Source of the DNA: Rhodobacterales bacterium
Lineage (GTDB): Bacteria > Pseudomonadota > Alphaproteobacteria > Rhizobiales > Stappiaceae
Reading direction: 5' to 3'
DNA: 64,000 nucleotides
Assembly: GCA_008107755.1 (NCBI GenBank)
Contig: VIRH01000109.1
Coordinates: forward strand, 172,202-236,201
The notes beneath the pieces were generated by a model, which did not search any database, was not told the origin of the DNA, and was given only the letters and a program-made list of their open reading frames with translations. Both the position numbers and the translations under genes were made by a program. Shown piece after piece: positions 9,410 to 17,807 of the stretch (the first letter of the stretch is position 1; the number at the start of each line of letters is the position of its first letter).

Positions 9410-10089
9410 CCACCACCGGAAAACGCGTTCGGCTGACGGCCGACACCTTTTACATTCTCTCCCTCCTGCCGAAACTCGACCGCCTGATGCTGGCGGTGCG
9501 CAAGAACGGATTTCTCTATGAGCGCCTCGGTTTCGTGGACTCTGTCGAGGAGATGGACGGGACCGTCAAGGTGAGCGGCCCCGGCCATGACGCGGAGATC
9601 AACATCGCGGCGCTGGACAACGTCGAGTACGACACGTGCAACGAGATGCGGGGCAAGATCTATCCGCGGCTGGATTTCATCGGCAAGGATGGCGAGATCG
9701 CCTTTTCAGTTGTCGGTCTGGAGGGGCTGGAGCCTTTTGAGCAATTGCTTTCGACCGAAGAGGCCACTCAAGTGGACAAGAAACCCCGCGCCGCTTCGGA
9801 CGGTGAAGAACCGGATCTGGAAGCCGACCCTGCCGGACCGTATCTGAATTCCCTGCCGGGCACGGGCGATGTGACGGTCCGCGTCACGACAAATGCCGTA
9901 ACACAAGCCTGGACCGGCGAAGTGGAGAAGGTGCTGCCCATGGGCGGCTGCTTCAACATCATCACCAAGACCTTCCACCTGCATCTGCCGGGCGGCATCC
10001 TCGCCGGATGGGAAGAGGACGGCGCACGGCATCACGCCAAACTGCCTGGCGGCGAACCGGGCGGTCTCACGGTGGAGCTGCAGCCGTGA
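9406..10089 (+). CDS. Possible haem-handling protein (HutX/HmuS-like fold suspected)
   Basis: This 227-residue soluble protein has no signal peptide. The first 110 residues (FYILSLLPKLDRLMLAVRKN, then LGFVDSVEEMDGTVKVSGPG and GEIAFSVVGLEGLEPFEQLL) loosely resemble the repeat unit of HemS/HmuS and HutX/ChuX haem-trafficking proteins. I cannot point to a certain haem ligand. An acidic linker near residues 130-145 separates a second beta-rich segment. Its start overlaps the ABC transporter by ATGA and its stop overlaps the GTG of the ChaN-like gene, so it is embedded in the operon. A cytoplasmic haem carrier or chaperone fits the context, but the family assignment is weak. Confidence 0.5.
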   Translation: MTTTGKRVRLTADTFYILSLLPKLDRLMLAVRKNGFLYERLGFVDSVEEMDGTVKVSGPGHDAEINIAALDNVEYDTCNEMRGKIYPRLDFIGKDGEIAFSVVGLEGLEPFEQLLSTEEATQVDKKPRAASDGEEPDLEADPAGPYLNSLPGTGDVTVRVTTNAVTQAWTGEVEKVLPMGGCFNIITKTFHLHLPGGILAGWEEDGARHHAKLPGGEPGGLTVELQP

Positions 10090-10886
10090 CCCCCGGCACA
10101 TGGATCGCCCCGCACACCGGCGAACGATTGGATCACGGCGCGGTCATGAAGATGGCGGCGGCCGCGAACGTCGTGCTTCTCGGCGAGCGTCACGACAGGG
10201 CCGCGCAGCACCGTTGGCAGCTGCATGTTCTCGCCGGGCTTCTGGCGCTGAGGCAAGATATTGCCGTTGGATACGAGATGTTCCCGAAACGCCTTGATCC
10301 GGTTCTGGCCCGCTGGAGCAGTGGCGCGCTTGACGAGGAAGCCTTCCTGGATGCTGCCGAGTGGGGCACCGTCTGGGGATTTCCGGCGGACCTTTATCTG
10401 CCCCTCTTCCGGTTCTGCCGCCAGTTCCGGCTCCCGATGCACGGGCTCAATTGCCGGCGGTCACTGGTCACGGAGGTCGGAAAGGATGGGTGGGAGGCCA
10501 TCTCCGAGGAGGACCGGGATGACGTCACGCCGGCCCTGCCGGCGACATCCGCCTACCGCCGGTTCCTGTTCGACTACACCGGCGGCGGCTCTGCGAACCG
10601 GAAAGCGACGAACCCGGACGATCCGGCCTTCGATCGCTTCGTGCGCGCCCAGCAGGTCTGGGACCGAGCCTTTGCCTGCCGGATTGCCGACATCCGGCAG
10701 CGGGAGCGACCGCCCCTTGTTGCCGGCATCATCGGGCGCGGACATCTTGAGTTCGGTCATGGCACGCCGGCGCAGCTCAGGGACCTCGGTGTCGACCGCG
10801 TGGTGGTTCTTTTGCCGCATACGGACAGCCGGCCACCTGCGCCGGGCCTCGCCGACGCGGTCTTCTGCATCGATCCGCAAGAGTGA
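10086..10886 (+). CDS. ChaN-like haem-binding (Tiki/DUF399 superfamily) protein
   Basis: The GTG at 10086 overlaps the preceding TGA, giving 266 residues. A longer upstream frame starting at 10008 would be out of register with the coupled operon. NVVLLGERHDRAAQHRWQLH and later VAGIIGRGHLEFGHGTPAQL match the GE.H and GxGH motifs of the ChaN/Tiki fold. The ChaN family is known to bind haem as a lipoprotein. This copy has no lipobox or signal peptide, so it should be cytoplasmic, unlike the classical form. It closes the operon and ends 27 bp from the convergent oxidoreductase gene. Confidence 0.72.
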   Translation: MTPGTWIAPHTGERLDHGAVMKMAAAANVVLLGERHDRAAQHRWQLHVLAGLLALRQDIAVGYEMFPKRLDPVLARWSSGALDEEAFLDAAEWGTVWGFPADLYLPLFRFCRQFRLPMHGLNCRRSLVTEVGKDGWEAISEEDRDDVTPALPATSAYRRFLFDYTGGGSANRKATNPDDPAFDRFVRAQQVWDRAFACRIADIRQRERPPLVAGIIGRGHLEFGHGTPAQLRDLGVDRVVVLLPHTDSRPPAPGLADAVFCIDPQE

Positions 10887-10912
10887 CCGCATGCGCTCCG
10901 GCTGCTGCTGCC

Positions 10913-11911
10913 TTAAAGGTCCAGAAGTCCGATCATCCGTTCCAGATTACTCATGGCCCGGACGCCGTCTTCGATCGTCGGGGCAGCACTCTCCTCTCCG
11001 CGAAGGGCGGCGGCAACGTCACGAATGAGAGCGTTGTAGCCCTTGTGATCCTCGTTGGCCGCTGCCGTGAAATTCGGCGTCCAGCAGAGCGTGTCGCAGG
11101 CGGGGTCAAGCGTTGCCGAAGCGTCGTCCGCCTTGAAGGGTGGATCGCGGTAGAATGCGACATTGATGACGTTGTCGATTTCCACCCGCACATGGTCGCC
11201 CATCACCTGGATCGCCTCCATCGGCGTTCCACGCGACTGCACTGTGCCCATCACGACGGTGCCGATGGCCCCGTTGTTGCAGGTGAAATTCAGGTGGAAC
11301 AGCAGTTTGCCCGGCTGCGGCACAATTTTCCGGACAGACATCTCATCGAAGTCCGCCCTCGCGAACCAGGGTATCAGATCCATATAGTGGACGCAGTGAT
11401 GCAGGAAGAAGCCGCTGTAATCGACCTCGCCGACGAAATAGGTCGGCGCGGTCATGTAGGTGCCGGTCACACCGAGGACCGGACCGAAGTCGCCGCCGCG
11501 CACGATATTGCCGGCGATCTTGTTGCCGGTTGAATAGCGTTTCATGAAGCCGACGAGGACCGGCTTGCCGGCAGCTTTCGAGGCCGCGGCGATCTCGCTG
11601 GCGCCCTCCAGCGTCTTTGCCGGCGGCTTTTCCAGAAAAACGGGCAGCCCGCGCTCGAGCGCCGCAATGGAGGCGACGCGGTGCAGGTCCGGGCCGACCG
11701 CCATGCATACGGCGTCGAGCCCCTTGTGATCGAGAAGCCTGTTGAAGTCGCTATAGGTCGCCTCCGCCCCATACTGCCAGGCGGCAGAGGCGGCGGCGGC
11801 TTCGTTGACGTCGCAGACGGCGGCAATGCGCATGTCGTTGCGGCCGAGCTGCGGCATGAGCATCTGGGTCGCGTGGCGGCCGCAGCCGATCCAGCCGATA
11901 TTGAGGGTCAT
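10913..11911 (-). CDS. Gfo/Idh/MocA-family NAD(P)-dependent oxidoreductase
   Basis: This 332-residue protein opens with a Rossmann motif, NIGWIGCGRHATQMLMPQLG. It has the family's EKPPAKT segment near residue 95 (Glu-Lys-Pro), where the Lys is usually catalytic, and a C-terminal alpha/beta sheet domain. The family oxidises or epimerises sugars, inositols and sugar acids. It overlaps the upstream TIM-barrel isomerase by ATGA and is last in a seven-gene carbohydrate operon. It probably catalyses a redox step on the imported sugar. The exact substrate is not visible. Confidence 0.85.
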   Translation of the reverse strand: MTLNIGWIGCGRHATQMLMPQLGRNDMRIAAVCDVNEAAAASAAWQYGAEATYSDFNRLLDHKGLDAVCMAVGPDLHRVASIAALERGLPVFLEKPPAKTLEGASEIAAASKAAGKPVLVGFMKRYSTGNKIAGNIVRGGDFGPVLGVTGTYMTAPTYFVGEVDYSGFFLHHCVHYMDLIPWFARADFDEMSVRKIVPQPGKLLFHLNFTCNNGAIGTVVMGTVQSRGTPMEAIQVMGDHVRVEIDNVINVAFYRDPPFKADDASATLDPACDTLCWTPNFTAAANEDHKGYNALIRDVAAALRGEESAAPTIEDGVRAMSNLERMIGLLDL

Positions 11912-12795
11912 TGGGAGAGCTCCGCCATGGCAAGGCTGGAGCGGATCAGCGCCAGCCCGTTTTTCAGTTTTTCGCTTTCGTCTTCGCGCGGAGCCCGCCA
12001 GTGGGCGATCGGCAGGCCGACACGCTCATCGTCGCGCCGGAAGGGTTCGAGCGAGATCGGACCGGCGTAACGCACCTCCGCCAGCGCGCGCATGATCGCG
12101 GTCCAGTCGAGATGACCGGTTCCCGGAAAACCGCGGTGGTTTTCATTCGCCTGGAAATGTACCAGCCGGTCATCCGTCATCCGGATCGCATCGGGAATGG
12201 AGCGCTCCTCCATGTTCATGTGGAAGGTATCCAGCATGACGCCGAGGCCTTTGCTCGCCACCGCATCGACGACCTCGATCGCCTGGGCAGTGGTGGAGAC
12301 GATGTCGGTCTCGAAGCGGTTGAGCGGTTCCAGGCCGAAGACGCAGCCGGCGGAATGCGCCACCGGTGCGACCGCGCCCAAACCGTCGATGGTGCGCTTT
12401 GCCCGTTCCGCGATGTCCTCGTCGGTTCGCGGCACCGGCGGTCGGCCTGCGAAGACCATTGGCTCGCCGTAGAGCGGCCCGCCGATGATTTTCGCGCCGA
12501 CTGCATTGGCGACCTCGACGCAAAGCTTCAGGTAGTCGAGCCCGCCCTGACGCGCGGTTGCCTCGCCGCTCGCGATGGAGCGCTGCGGATTGACGCGTGC
12601 GGCGAGCACGACATCGAGGCCGGCGTCGTCGAGCGCCCTGCGGGTCGTGGCGAGATCAAGGTTGTCTTCCGGTTCCGGGACGAGCAGTTCGACGAAGTCG
12701 AAGCCCAGCGCCTTGATCTTTTCGAAGAGTGGCAGATCCTTGCCCGTGAAGGGGCGAATGAACTGCATGGAGATGATGCCGATCGGATTTTTCAC
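11908..12795 (-). CDS. Sugar phosphate isomerase/epimerase, xylose-isomerase-like TIM barrel
   Basis: This 295-residue protein has the AP-endonuclease-2/xylose-isomerase-like barrel. GFDFVELLVPEPEDNL lies near the N-terminus, FGLEPLNRFETDIVST has the usual metal-binding Glu, VMLDTFHMNMEE carries the Asp and His that coordinate metal, and ISLEPFRRDD carries the last Glu. This matches D-tagatose 3-epimerase/IolI-type enzymes in motif order. It lies 19 bp downstream of the second permease and overlaps the Gfo/Idh gene, pairing an epimerase with a dehydrogenase as often seen in inositol or rare-sugar pathways. Confidence 0.85.
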   Translation of the reverse strand: MKNPIGIISMQFIRPFTGKDLPLFEKIKALGFDFVELLVPEPEDNLDLATTRRALDDAGLDVVLAARVNPQRSIASGEATARQGGLDYLKLCVEVANAVGAKIIGGPLYGEPMVFAGRPPVPRTDEDIAERAKRTIDGLGAVAPVAHSAGCVFGLEPLNRFETDIVSTTAQAIEVVDAVASKGLGVMLDTFHMNMEERSIPDAIRMTDDRLVHFQANENHRGFPGTGHLDWTAIMRALAEVRYAGPISLEPFRRDDERVGLPIAHWRAPREDESEKLKNGLALIRSSLAMAELSQ

Positions 12796-12814
12796 GATGG
12801 TTTTCCTAAAGGTT

Positions 12815-13645
12815 TCAGCCCTTGACCGCGCCCTGGGTCAATCCGCTGATCAGGCGCTTCTGGACGATGAGGAAGAGGACGGTCGCCGGCATTGCGCCGA
12901 CGATGCCGCCTGCGGTGAGAAGGCCCCATTCCACTTCGTATTCGCCGATGAGCGTCTGGATCGCGACAGTGATCGGACGGACGTTTCGCCCGCCGAGCGT
13001 GAGCGCATAGAGGTATTCGTTCCAGGCGGTGATGAAGATGTAGATGCCGGTTGCGATGATGCCTGGCGTGCACAGCGGCAGCACAACCCGCCAAAGCGCA
13101 CCGAGCCGGCTGCAGCCGTCGGTCATCGCCGCCTCGTCCAGCGATTTCGGGATGCCGTTCATGTAGCTGGTCATCATCCAGACCGAGAACGGAATCGCGA
13201 CGGTCGCATTGGCAATGATCAGCGCGAGATGCGTATCAAGGATGCCGAGAACCCGCATCAGAACGAATAGCGGCAGGATCAGCAGCACGACCGGGAACAT
13301 GTTGATCACGAGAAACTGCATGAGCAGGTAGCGCTTGCCGCGGAACGAGAAGCGGGAGAAGGAATAGGCGGCGGTCACGCTCAGCGTCAGGCCGACGATC
13401 ACCGTTCCCCCGGCAATGATGAAGGAGTGGATCAGGTTGGTGAGAAAACCGACGGTCGAAAACAGCCGGATATAGTTTTCCAGCGTCGCGCCGACGAGCC
13501 CCGGCCCTTCGGTGAAGAGCCGGCTTTCCGGCGTCACCGATGTGAGCAGCATCCAGAGATACGGACCAAGCGTGAACGTGAGAATCAGGACCATCGGCAG
13601 ATCGACGGTCAGGATCCGGCGGAGTTTGGATTTGCGGCCAACCAT
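12815..13645 (-). CDS. Carbohydrate ABC transporter permease, MalG type
   Basis: This 276-residue protein has six predicted membrane helices and the EAA loop DEAAMTDGCSRLGALWRVVLPLCTPG (Glu-Ala-Ala then Gly-x7-Pro) that contacts the ATPase. The start overlaps the stop of the upstream MalF-type permease. The pair forms the membrane channel of a CUT1-family importer with the binding protein at 14681 and the ATPase at 17808. Confidence 0.92.
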   Translation of the reverse strand: MVGRKSKLRRILTVDLPMVLILTFTLGPYLWMLLTSVTPESRLFTEGPGLVGATLENYIRLFSTVGFLTNLIHSFIIAGGTVIVGLTLSVTAAYSFSRFSFRGKRYLLMQFLVINMFPVVLLILPLFVLMRVLGILDTHLALIIANATVAIPFSVWMMTSYMNGIPKSLDEAAMTDGCSRLGALWRVVLPLCTPGIIATGIYIFITAWNEYLYALTLGGRNVRPITVAIQTLIGEYEVEWGLLTAGGIVGAMPATVLFLIVQKRLISGLTQGAVKG

Positions 13646-14550
13646 CAGCTCGTCGCCCTCCCCGTACGGCGCAGATAGACGATCACCAGCCCGAGCAGCA
13701 TCAGCGTGAAGAGCACGGCGAGCGCCGAGCCATAGCCGAAGTCGAGGTTGGTGCGCGCCTTGATGAAGGCATAGAGCGGCAGAGTGTAGGTGGCATATCC
13801 CGGTCCGCCGCCCGTCATCACGAAGATGACGTCGATGGAATTGGCGACCCAGATGGTTCTCAGAAGAACGGCAGTGATCAGCACACCGGAGATCCCCGGC
13901 AGGGTGATGTACCAGAACTGCTGCCAGGCCGAGGCACCGTCGAGGGACGCGGCCTCGTAGTAGCTCTTCGGGATCGACTGCAATCCCGCCAGGATCATGA
14001 CCGCGAAGAACGGAAACCCCTGCCAGGTCAGTGTCAGAATGATGGCGTAGAGTGCGGTGTCAGGATCCGCGAGCCACGGAATCGACGCCTTGAGCAGTCC
14101 CATGCGCAGCAGGAACTCGTTGAGAATTCCGTAGTTGGCGTCGTAGATCCAGACCCACATGAGCGCGATCACCACGCTGGGCAGCGCCCAGGGGATGATG
14201 ATCAGCGCCCTGGCGAGTGCGCGCCAGGGAAACCGCTGGTTCAGAAGCAGAGCCGTCACCAGCCCCAGAAGCATTTGCGCGGGAACGGTCAGCGCAATCC
14301 AGAGAACGGTATGACGCAGCGATATCCAGAAGACTTCATCCTGGAAGGCGGTGAAAAAGTTCTTCAGACCGACGAAGGGGAATTCCTTCGGTTTGAAGAG
14401 AATGTAGTCGTGCAGGCTCATCCAGGCGGCCTGGGCCATCGGAAAGAACACGATGGCGAGCGTTACCAGGACGGCCGGCGACAGGAGCGCATAGGGCAGA
14501 ACCTGTCTGGCCAGGGCGCCGCGTCGGATGGGTGTTTCGGAACTTGGCAT
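13645..14550 (-). CDS. Carbohydrate ABC transporter permease, MalF type
   Basis: This 301-residue protein has six hydrophobic helices, starting LPYALLSPAVLVTLAIVFFP, and an EAA loop YYEAASLDGASAWQQFWYITLPG. That is the MalF/UgpA pattern of the CUT1 family. It follows the substrate-binding protein by about 130 bp and overlaps the MalG-type permease by one base. The 130-bp gap (14551-14680) shows no gene. Confidence 0.92.
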   Translation of the reverse strand: MPSSETPIRRGALARQVLPYALLSPAVLVTLAIVFFPMAQAAWMSLHDYILFKPKEFPFVGLKNFFTAFQDEVFWISLRHTVLWIALTVPAQMLLGLVTALLLNQRFPWRALARALIIIPWALPSVVIALMWVWIYDANYGILNEFLLRMGLLKASIPWLADPDTALYAIILTLTWQGFPFFAVMILAGLQSIPKSYYEAASLDGASAWQQFWYITLPGISGVLITAVLLRTIWVANSIDVIFVMTGGGPGYATYTLPLYAFIKARTNLDFGYGSALAVLFTLMLLGLVIVYLRRTGRATS

Positions 14551-14680
14551 GATCGGGGTCCGTCGGGCTGAGCTTGGATCGCCGCCCGTTCGTTTTTCGG
14601 ATCGTCTGGTTCAAGCGGTTTCGGGAACCGGGGCCACGGGACAGGTCCGACGCGAACGCCGAACCCGCCCCTTAAAGGGA

Positions 14681-15898
14681 TCAGTTGTTGTAAAGGTCGT
14701 CGATGGCCGCGTTCATCTCGGCGGCAGTAATCTCGCCGGTCAGCGCACGCTGCATGTTCACCGGCCAGACCGTGTTCACGAAATCAGACGTCTCCGGAAC
14801 ATTGGGCAGGAGATGGGCGAAGGGCAGCGAATTGACCGTGGCGTCGACGAAGCGCTTGTCGTGCAACGTCCACTCCTTGGAATCCGACTTGGTGACCGGA
14901 AGCTGGCCGGTTGCCTTGTTGAACTCGGCATTGTTGCCCTGACTGGAGAGGAAGGAAATCCACTTCCAGGCGGCGTCCTTGTTTTCCGCGGAGGAGAAGA
15001 CGGCGGTCGATTCATCCCCGAAGGACGTCCAGCGGCCGCCGCCACATTCAGGAACCGGAGCCGCCGAGACCTTGTCGCCCAGCGCCTCGACCATGCCGTT
15101 GGACGAGCCGATGTGGTGGATGGTCATCGCGGTCTTGCCGGCCTTGAAGGCGCCGATCACTTCCTTGAAGCCGTCGTTCGGCGTCGAGGCGGGAAAGACC
15201 TTGTCCTTCTGGAACAGGTCGACAACGAACTGCGTGCCTTCAACGCCCTTTTCAGAGGTCAGGCTGCCCTTTTCGAAATCAACGCCGCGGGACAGAACCA
15301 GGCTTGCCCAGTGATCGTGCCCTCCTTTGCCGCCGCGAAAACCGAAGCCGTAGACATCCGGCTGCCCGTTATCGTCGGTGTCGCGGGTCAGCTTCATGGC
15401 GACGTCACGGAATTCCTCGCAGGTCTTCGGTACTTCCAGACCGAGTTCCTCAAGCATGTCCTGACGGTAATAGAGATAAAGCACGACATACTGCACCGGC
15501 AGATAGTAGGTCTCTTCATTGGCGGCCTTCGTCAGGTCCAGCAGATTGTCCTGCAGATCCGCCTTGCCGTCCCAGGCATCGATCCGATCGCCGATGGGCT
15601 CGAGTGCGCCCATTTCCACAAGGCGCGGCTGGGCGAACATCTTGACCATGGCCGCGTCGGGGCCATTGCCGGCAACGATCGAGGTGTAGAGATTGTCGTA
15701 ATAGCTGTTCCAGGGAACGTTCTCCGCCTCGATCTTGATGTCGGGGTTGGCGGCTTCAAACTTCTCGACGAGAGCCGACATCGGATTGTCAGCGTTGTCG
15801 AAATGGTACCAGAAGCGGACAGTGTCTTCCGCCTTTACCGCCGAGGCGGCAACCATCAGTCCCGCAGCGAGCGCTGCGGCGGATATGAACCTTGACAT
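14681..15898 (-). CDS. Extracellular solute-binding protein of a carbohydrate ABC importer
   Basis: This 405-residue protein has a signal peptide (MSRFISAAALAAGLMVAASA, cleavage after VKA) and a family 1 solute-binding body: VRFWYHFDNADNPMSALVEK, then AANPDIKIEAENVPWNSYYD. Length and layout match CUT1 sugar-binding proteins of the UgpB/MalE kind. It acts in the periplasm, passing sugar to the two permeases downstream. It lies 20 bp after the esterase gene. The ligand is unknown, and the esterase suggests an acylated or aryl-ester sugar may be handled. Confidence 0.9.
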   Translation of the reverse strand: MSRFISAAALAAGLMVAASAVKAEDTVRFWYHFDNADNPMSALVEKFEAANPDIKIEAENVPWNSYYDNLYTSIVAGNGPDAAMVKMFAQPRLVEMGALEPIGDRIDAWDGKADLQDNLLDLTKAANEETYYLPVQYVVLYLYYRQDMLEELGLEVPKTCEEFRDVAMKLTRDTDDNGQPDVYGFGFRGGKGGHDHWASLVLSRGVDFEKGSLTSEKGVEGTQFVVDLFQKDKVFPASTPNDGFKEVIGAFKAGKTAMTIHHIGSSNGMVEALGDKVSAAPVPECGGGRWTSFGDESTAVFSSAENKDAAWKWISFLSSQGNNAEFNKATGQLPVTKSDSKEWTLHDKRFVDATVNSLPFAHLLPNVPETSDFVNTVWPVNMQRALTGEITAAEMNAAIDDLYNN

Positions 15899-15918
15899 TT
15901 TGTTCCTCCCAAAGTGCT

Positions 15919-16896
15919 TCAGATTGGTTCAGTTCCCGTCAGTGCGCGGAAGGTCCTCCCGGCCTCCTGCGTGGCCGTACGGGCTTCGGCCAGTTGCAGG
16001 CTCATTTGCATGAACCCGTGAACAACGCCGCGATGAAGCCGGTATTCGTCGGTCCGGCCGAGCGCACGCAGGCGCTCCACCAGAAGCTCCGTGTCCGAGC
16101 GAAGGGGATCGATCTCCGCAGCGTTGAGATAAAGCGGCGGCAAGGACTGCAGCTGCTCGTCCCTTGCCTGAAGCGGCGCGATTTCCGCGGCAGCACGGTC
16201 CTGCGGCCGGGGGACGTACCAGTTCCAGTAACGCCTCATCTTGTCCCGGGTCAGGCCGGGACCGTCAGCGTACTGACTGTAGGAAGGCGTTTCGAAGTTC
16301 GCGCCGTAAACGCCGTAAAACAGGAGCGCTGCATCCGGCAGCGCCCTTCCGGCGGACTGCAAACGGAAGAGCACTGCGAGAGCAAGGTTCGCCCCCGCAC
16401 TGTCGCCGGCAAGGGCGAGAGGGCCGCTGAAACTGCCAAGCGGTGTCTCGCCGGCGGTGACCGCGCCGTAAACGGCGAGACAGTCCTCCAGACCTTGCGG
16501 AAAGGGATGATCCGGCGCAAGCCGGTAGTCGAATGTCAGGACATGCGCGCCGGCCTCCAGCGCCAGAAGGCGCGCGGCACGCTCATGGGTCTGCATGGAA
16601 CACAGCGCCCAGCCGCCGCCATGGATGAAGATGATCAGTCCGCGCGCGTCTTCAGGCGAGAGAAGTCGGCACGAAACCGCCGGTGCCCCGCCCGAGGAGA
16701 TTTCGAAGTCCACGACATCGGCCATGTCCGGCAGATCTGTGTTCCAGCGGCGATTGGTATGCTCCGCAAGCTTCCGGGCCGCATCGGGCCTCAGCAGGGT
16801 CGGATCGCCCAGCCCCGCATCCTCGACCGCAAGCCTTTGAAGAACCTCCTGCATCTCGGCAGTCGGCACCCCCGTGCCGGATCTGGATGACGTCAT
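15919..16896 (-). CDS. Alpha/beta hydrolase, hormone-sensitive-lipase family (type IV) esterase
   Basis: I take the ATG at 16896, which overlaps the GntR stop as ATGA and gives 325 residues. The same frame stays open further upstream, but there it only shadows the regulator. IFIHGGGWALCSM carries the HGGG oxyanion motif, LALAGDSAGANLAL carries the GDSAG nucleophile Ser, EIDPLRSDTELL carries the acid and HRGVVHGFMQM the catalytic His. There is no signal peptide, so it is cytoplasmic. Placement between the regulator and the sugar importer suggests that it cleaves an ester group from the imported compound. Confidence 0.88.
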   Translation of the reverse strand: MTSSRSGTGVPTAEMQEVLQRLAVEDAGLGDPTLLRPDAARKLAEHTNRRWNTDLPDMADVVDFEISSGGAPAVSCRLLSPEDARGLIIFIHGGGWALCSMQTHERAARLLALEAGAHVLTFDYRLAPDHPFPQGLEDCLAVYGAVTAGETPLGSFSGPLALAGDSAGANLALAVLFRLQSAGRALPDAALLFYGVYGANFETPSYSQYADGPGLTRDKMRRYWNWYVPRPQDRAAAEIAPLQARDEQLQSLPPLYLNAAEIDPLRSDTELLVERLRALGRTDEYRLHRGVVHGFMQMSLQLAEARTATQEAGRTFRALTGTEPI

Positions 16897-17627
16897 GACC
16901 GACCTCCCCTGACATTGTTTTCCTTGAGGATATTGGGCCCCAGATCCACGATGGTCGTGATGTGATGAGACAGCGCCTTGACCGCCTCGTCCTCGTTGCC
17001 CGAGTTCAGCGCATCCATGATCGCGAAGTGGCGCTCCGCCGTTTCCAGAAGCCCGCGATTGGGCTCGGAGTTGAGGATCTTGTACCGATGGGCGTGAATG
17101 AGACAGCGACGCAGGATGGGCCGAACGCTTGGAAGGTCGGCCGCATCGAACAGACGCAGGTGAAAGCTTCGGTCGTGAAGCGACAGAAGATATTCGTCCT
17201 CGGTCTTCGCCGCCCGCCGCATCGCTTCGACCTCCTCTTCCAGCTCCCGGCGCAGCAAGGCGCCATAGCGGGAGAGAACCTTCGCAACGCCCCTGCACTC
17301 GATATCGTGACGGATCAGGATGAGCTCACGAGCATCTTCTCCCCGACTGCCAGCGACAAAGGTGCCGCGATGCGGCAGCCGCTCGACCAGCCCGTCAGTC
17401 TGCAGAAACATGAGCGCTTCGCGAATGGTGCTCTGGCTGCAGTCGAAACGGTTCGCCAGTCTCAACTCCAGTATTCCTTCTCCGGGGGGAAGCTCACCAA
17501 GCAGGATTTCCCTTTGCAGCGCTTCGAAAATGGCATTGCTGCGCTTGCCGGAACGGCGTGGGGACGCACGCCCCCTGCCGCCGCCGGACGGCGCACTCTC
17601 AGCATTCCCGAAGCTCTCTACTGCCAT
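16893..17627 (-). CDS. GntR-family transcriptional regulator, FCD subfamily
   Basis: From ATG 17627 the protein is 244 residues. A basic linker leads into a winged helix (FEALQREILLGELPPGEGIL, LANRFDCSQSTIREALMFLQ, then VERLPHRGTFVAG). An all-helical FCD effector domain follows with spaced His residues (HDRSFHLRLFD, SHHITTI) that usually hold a metal and the ligand. A 705-codon frame extends upstream through the divergent ATPase, but that part is antisense. It heads the seven-gene sugar operon and presumably represses it. The intergenic region holds a 20-bp palindrome. Confidence 0.88.
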   Translation of the reverse strand: MAVESFGNAESAPSGGGRGRASPRRSGKRSNAIFEALQREILLGELPPGEGILELRLANRFDCSQSTIREALMFLQTDGLVERLPHRGTFVAGSRGEDARELILIRHDIECRGVAKVLSRYGALLRRELEEEVEAMRRAAKTEDEYLLSLHDRSFHLRLFDAADLPSVRPILRRCLIHAHRYKILNSEPNRGLLETAERHFAIMDALNSGNEDEAVKALSHHITTIVDLGPNILKENNVRGGRS

Positions 17628-17645
17628 CCCCAAACACCGCTTGCA

Positions 17646-17676
17646 TATCGATAACGTTATCGATAATCTATCGATA
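17646..17676. promoter_or_regulatory. Divergent operator: 20-bp perfect palindrome plus an 8-bp half site
   Basis: TATCGATAACGTTATCGATA at 17646-17665 is a perfect inverted repeat, followed by a second TATCGATA at 17669-17676. It sits 19 bp from the gntR start and about 130 bp from the divergent ATPase start, where one protein could control both. The AACGTT centre resembles LacI-type operators more than the usual GntR-FCD site, and no LacI gene is present in the window. Confidence 0.65.
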
Positions 17677-17807
17677 ATGCGACCGACTGGCAAGCGGCAC
17701 TTTGAAAAACCCCGGCTTTTAGCCCCATCGACCAGCCGGGAACCTGTGGCCCTGCACGGGATGCGAAAGCGCCGCCTCCCGTACAGGGTCTGTCTTGGGA
17801 GGGACAT

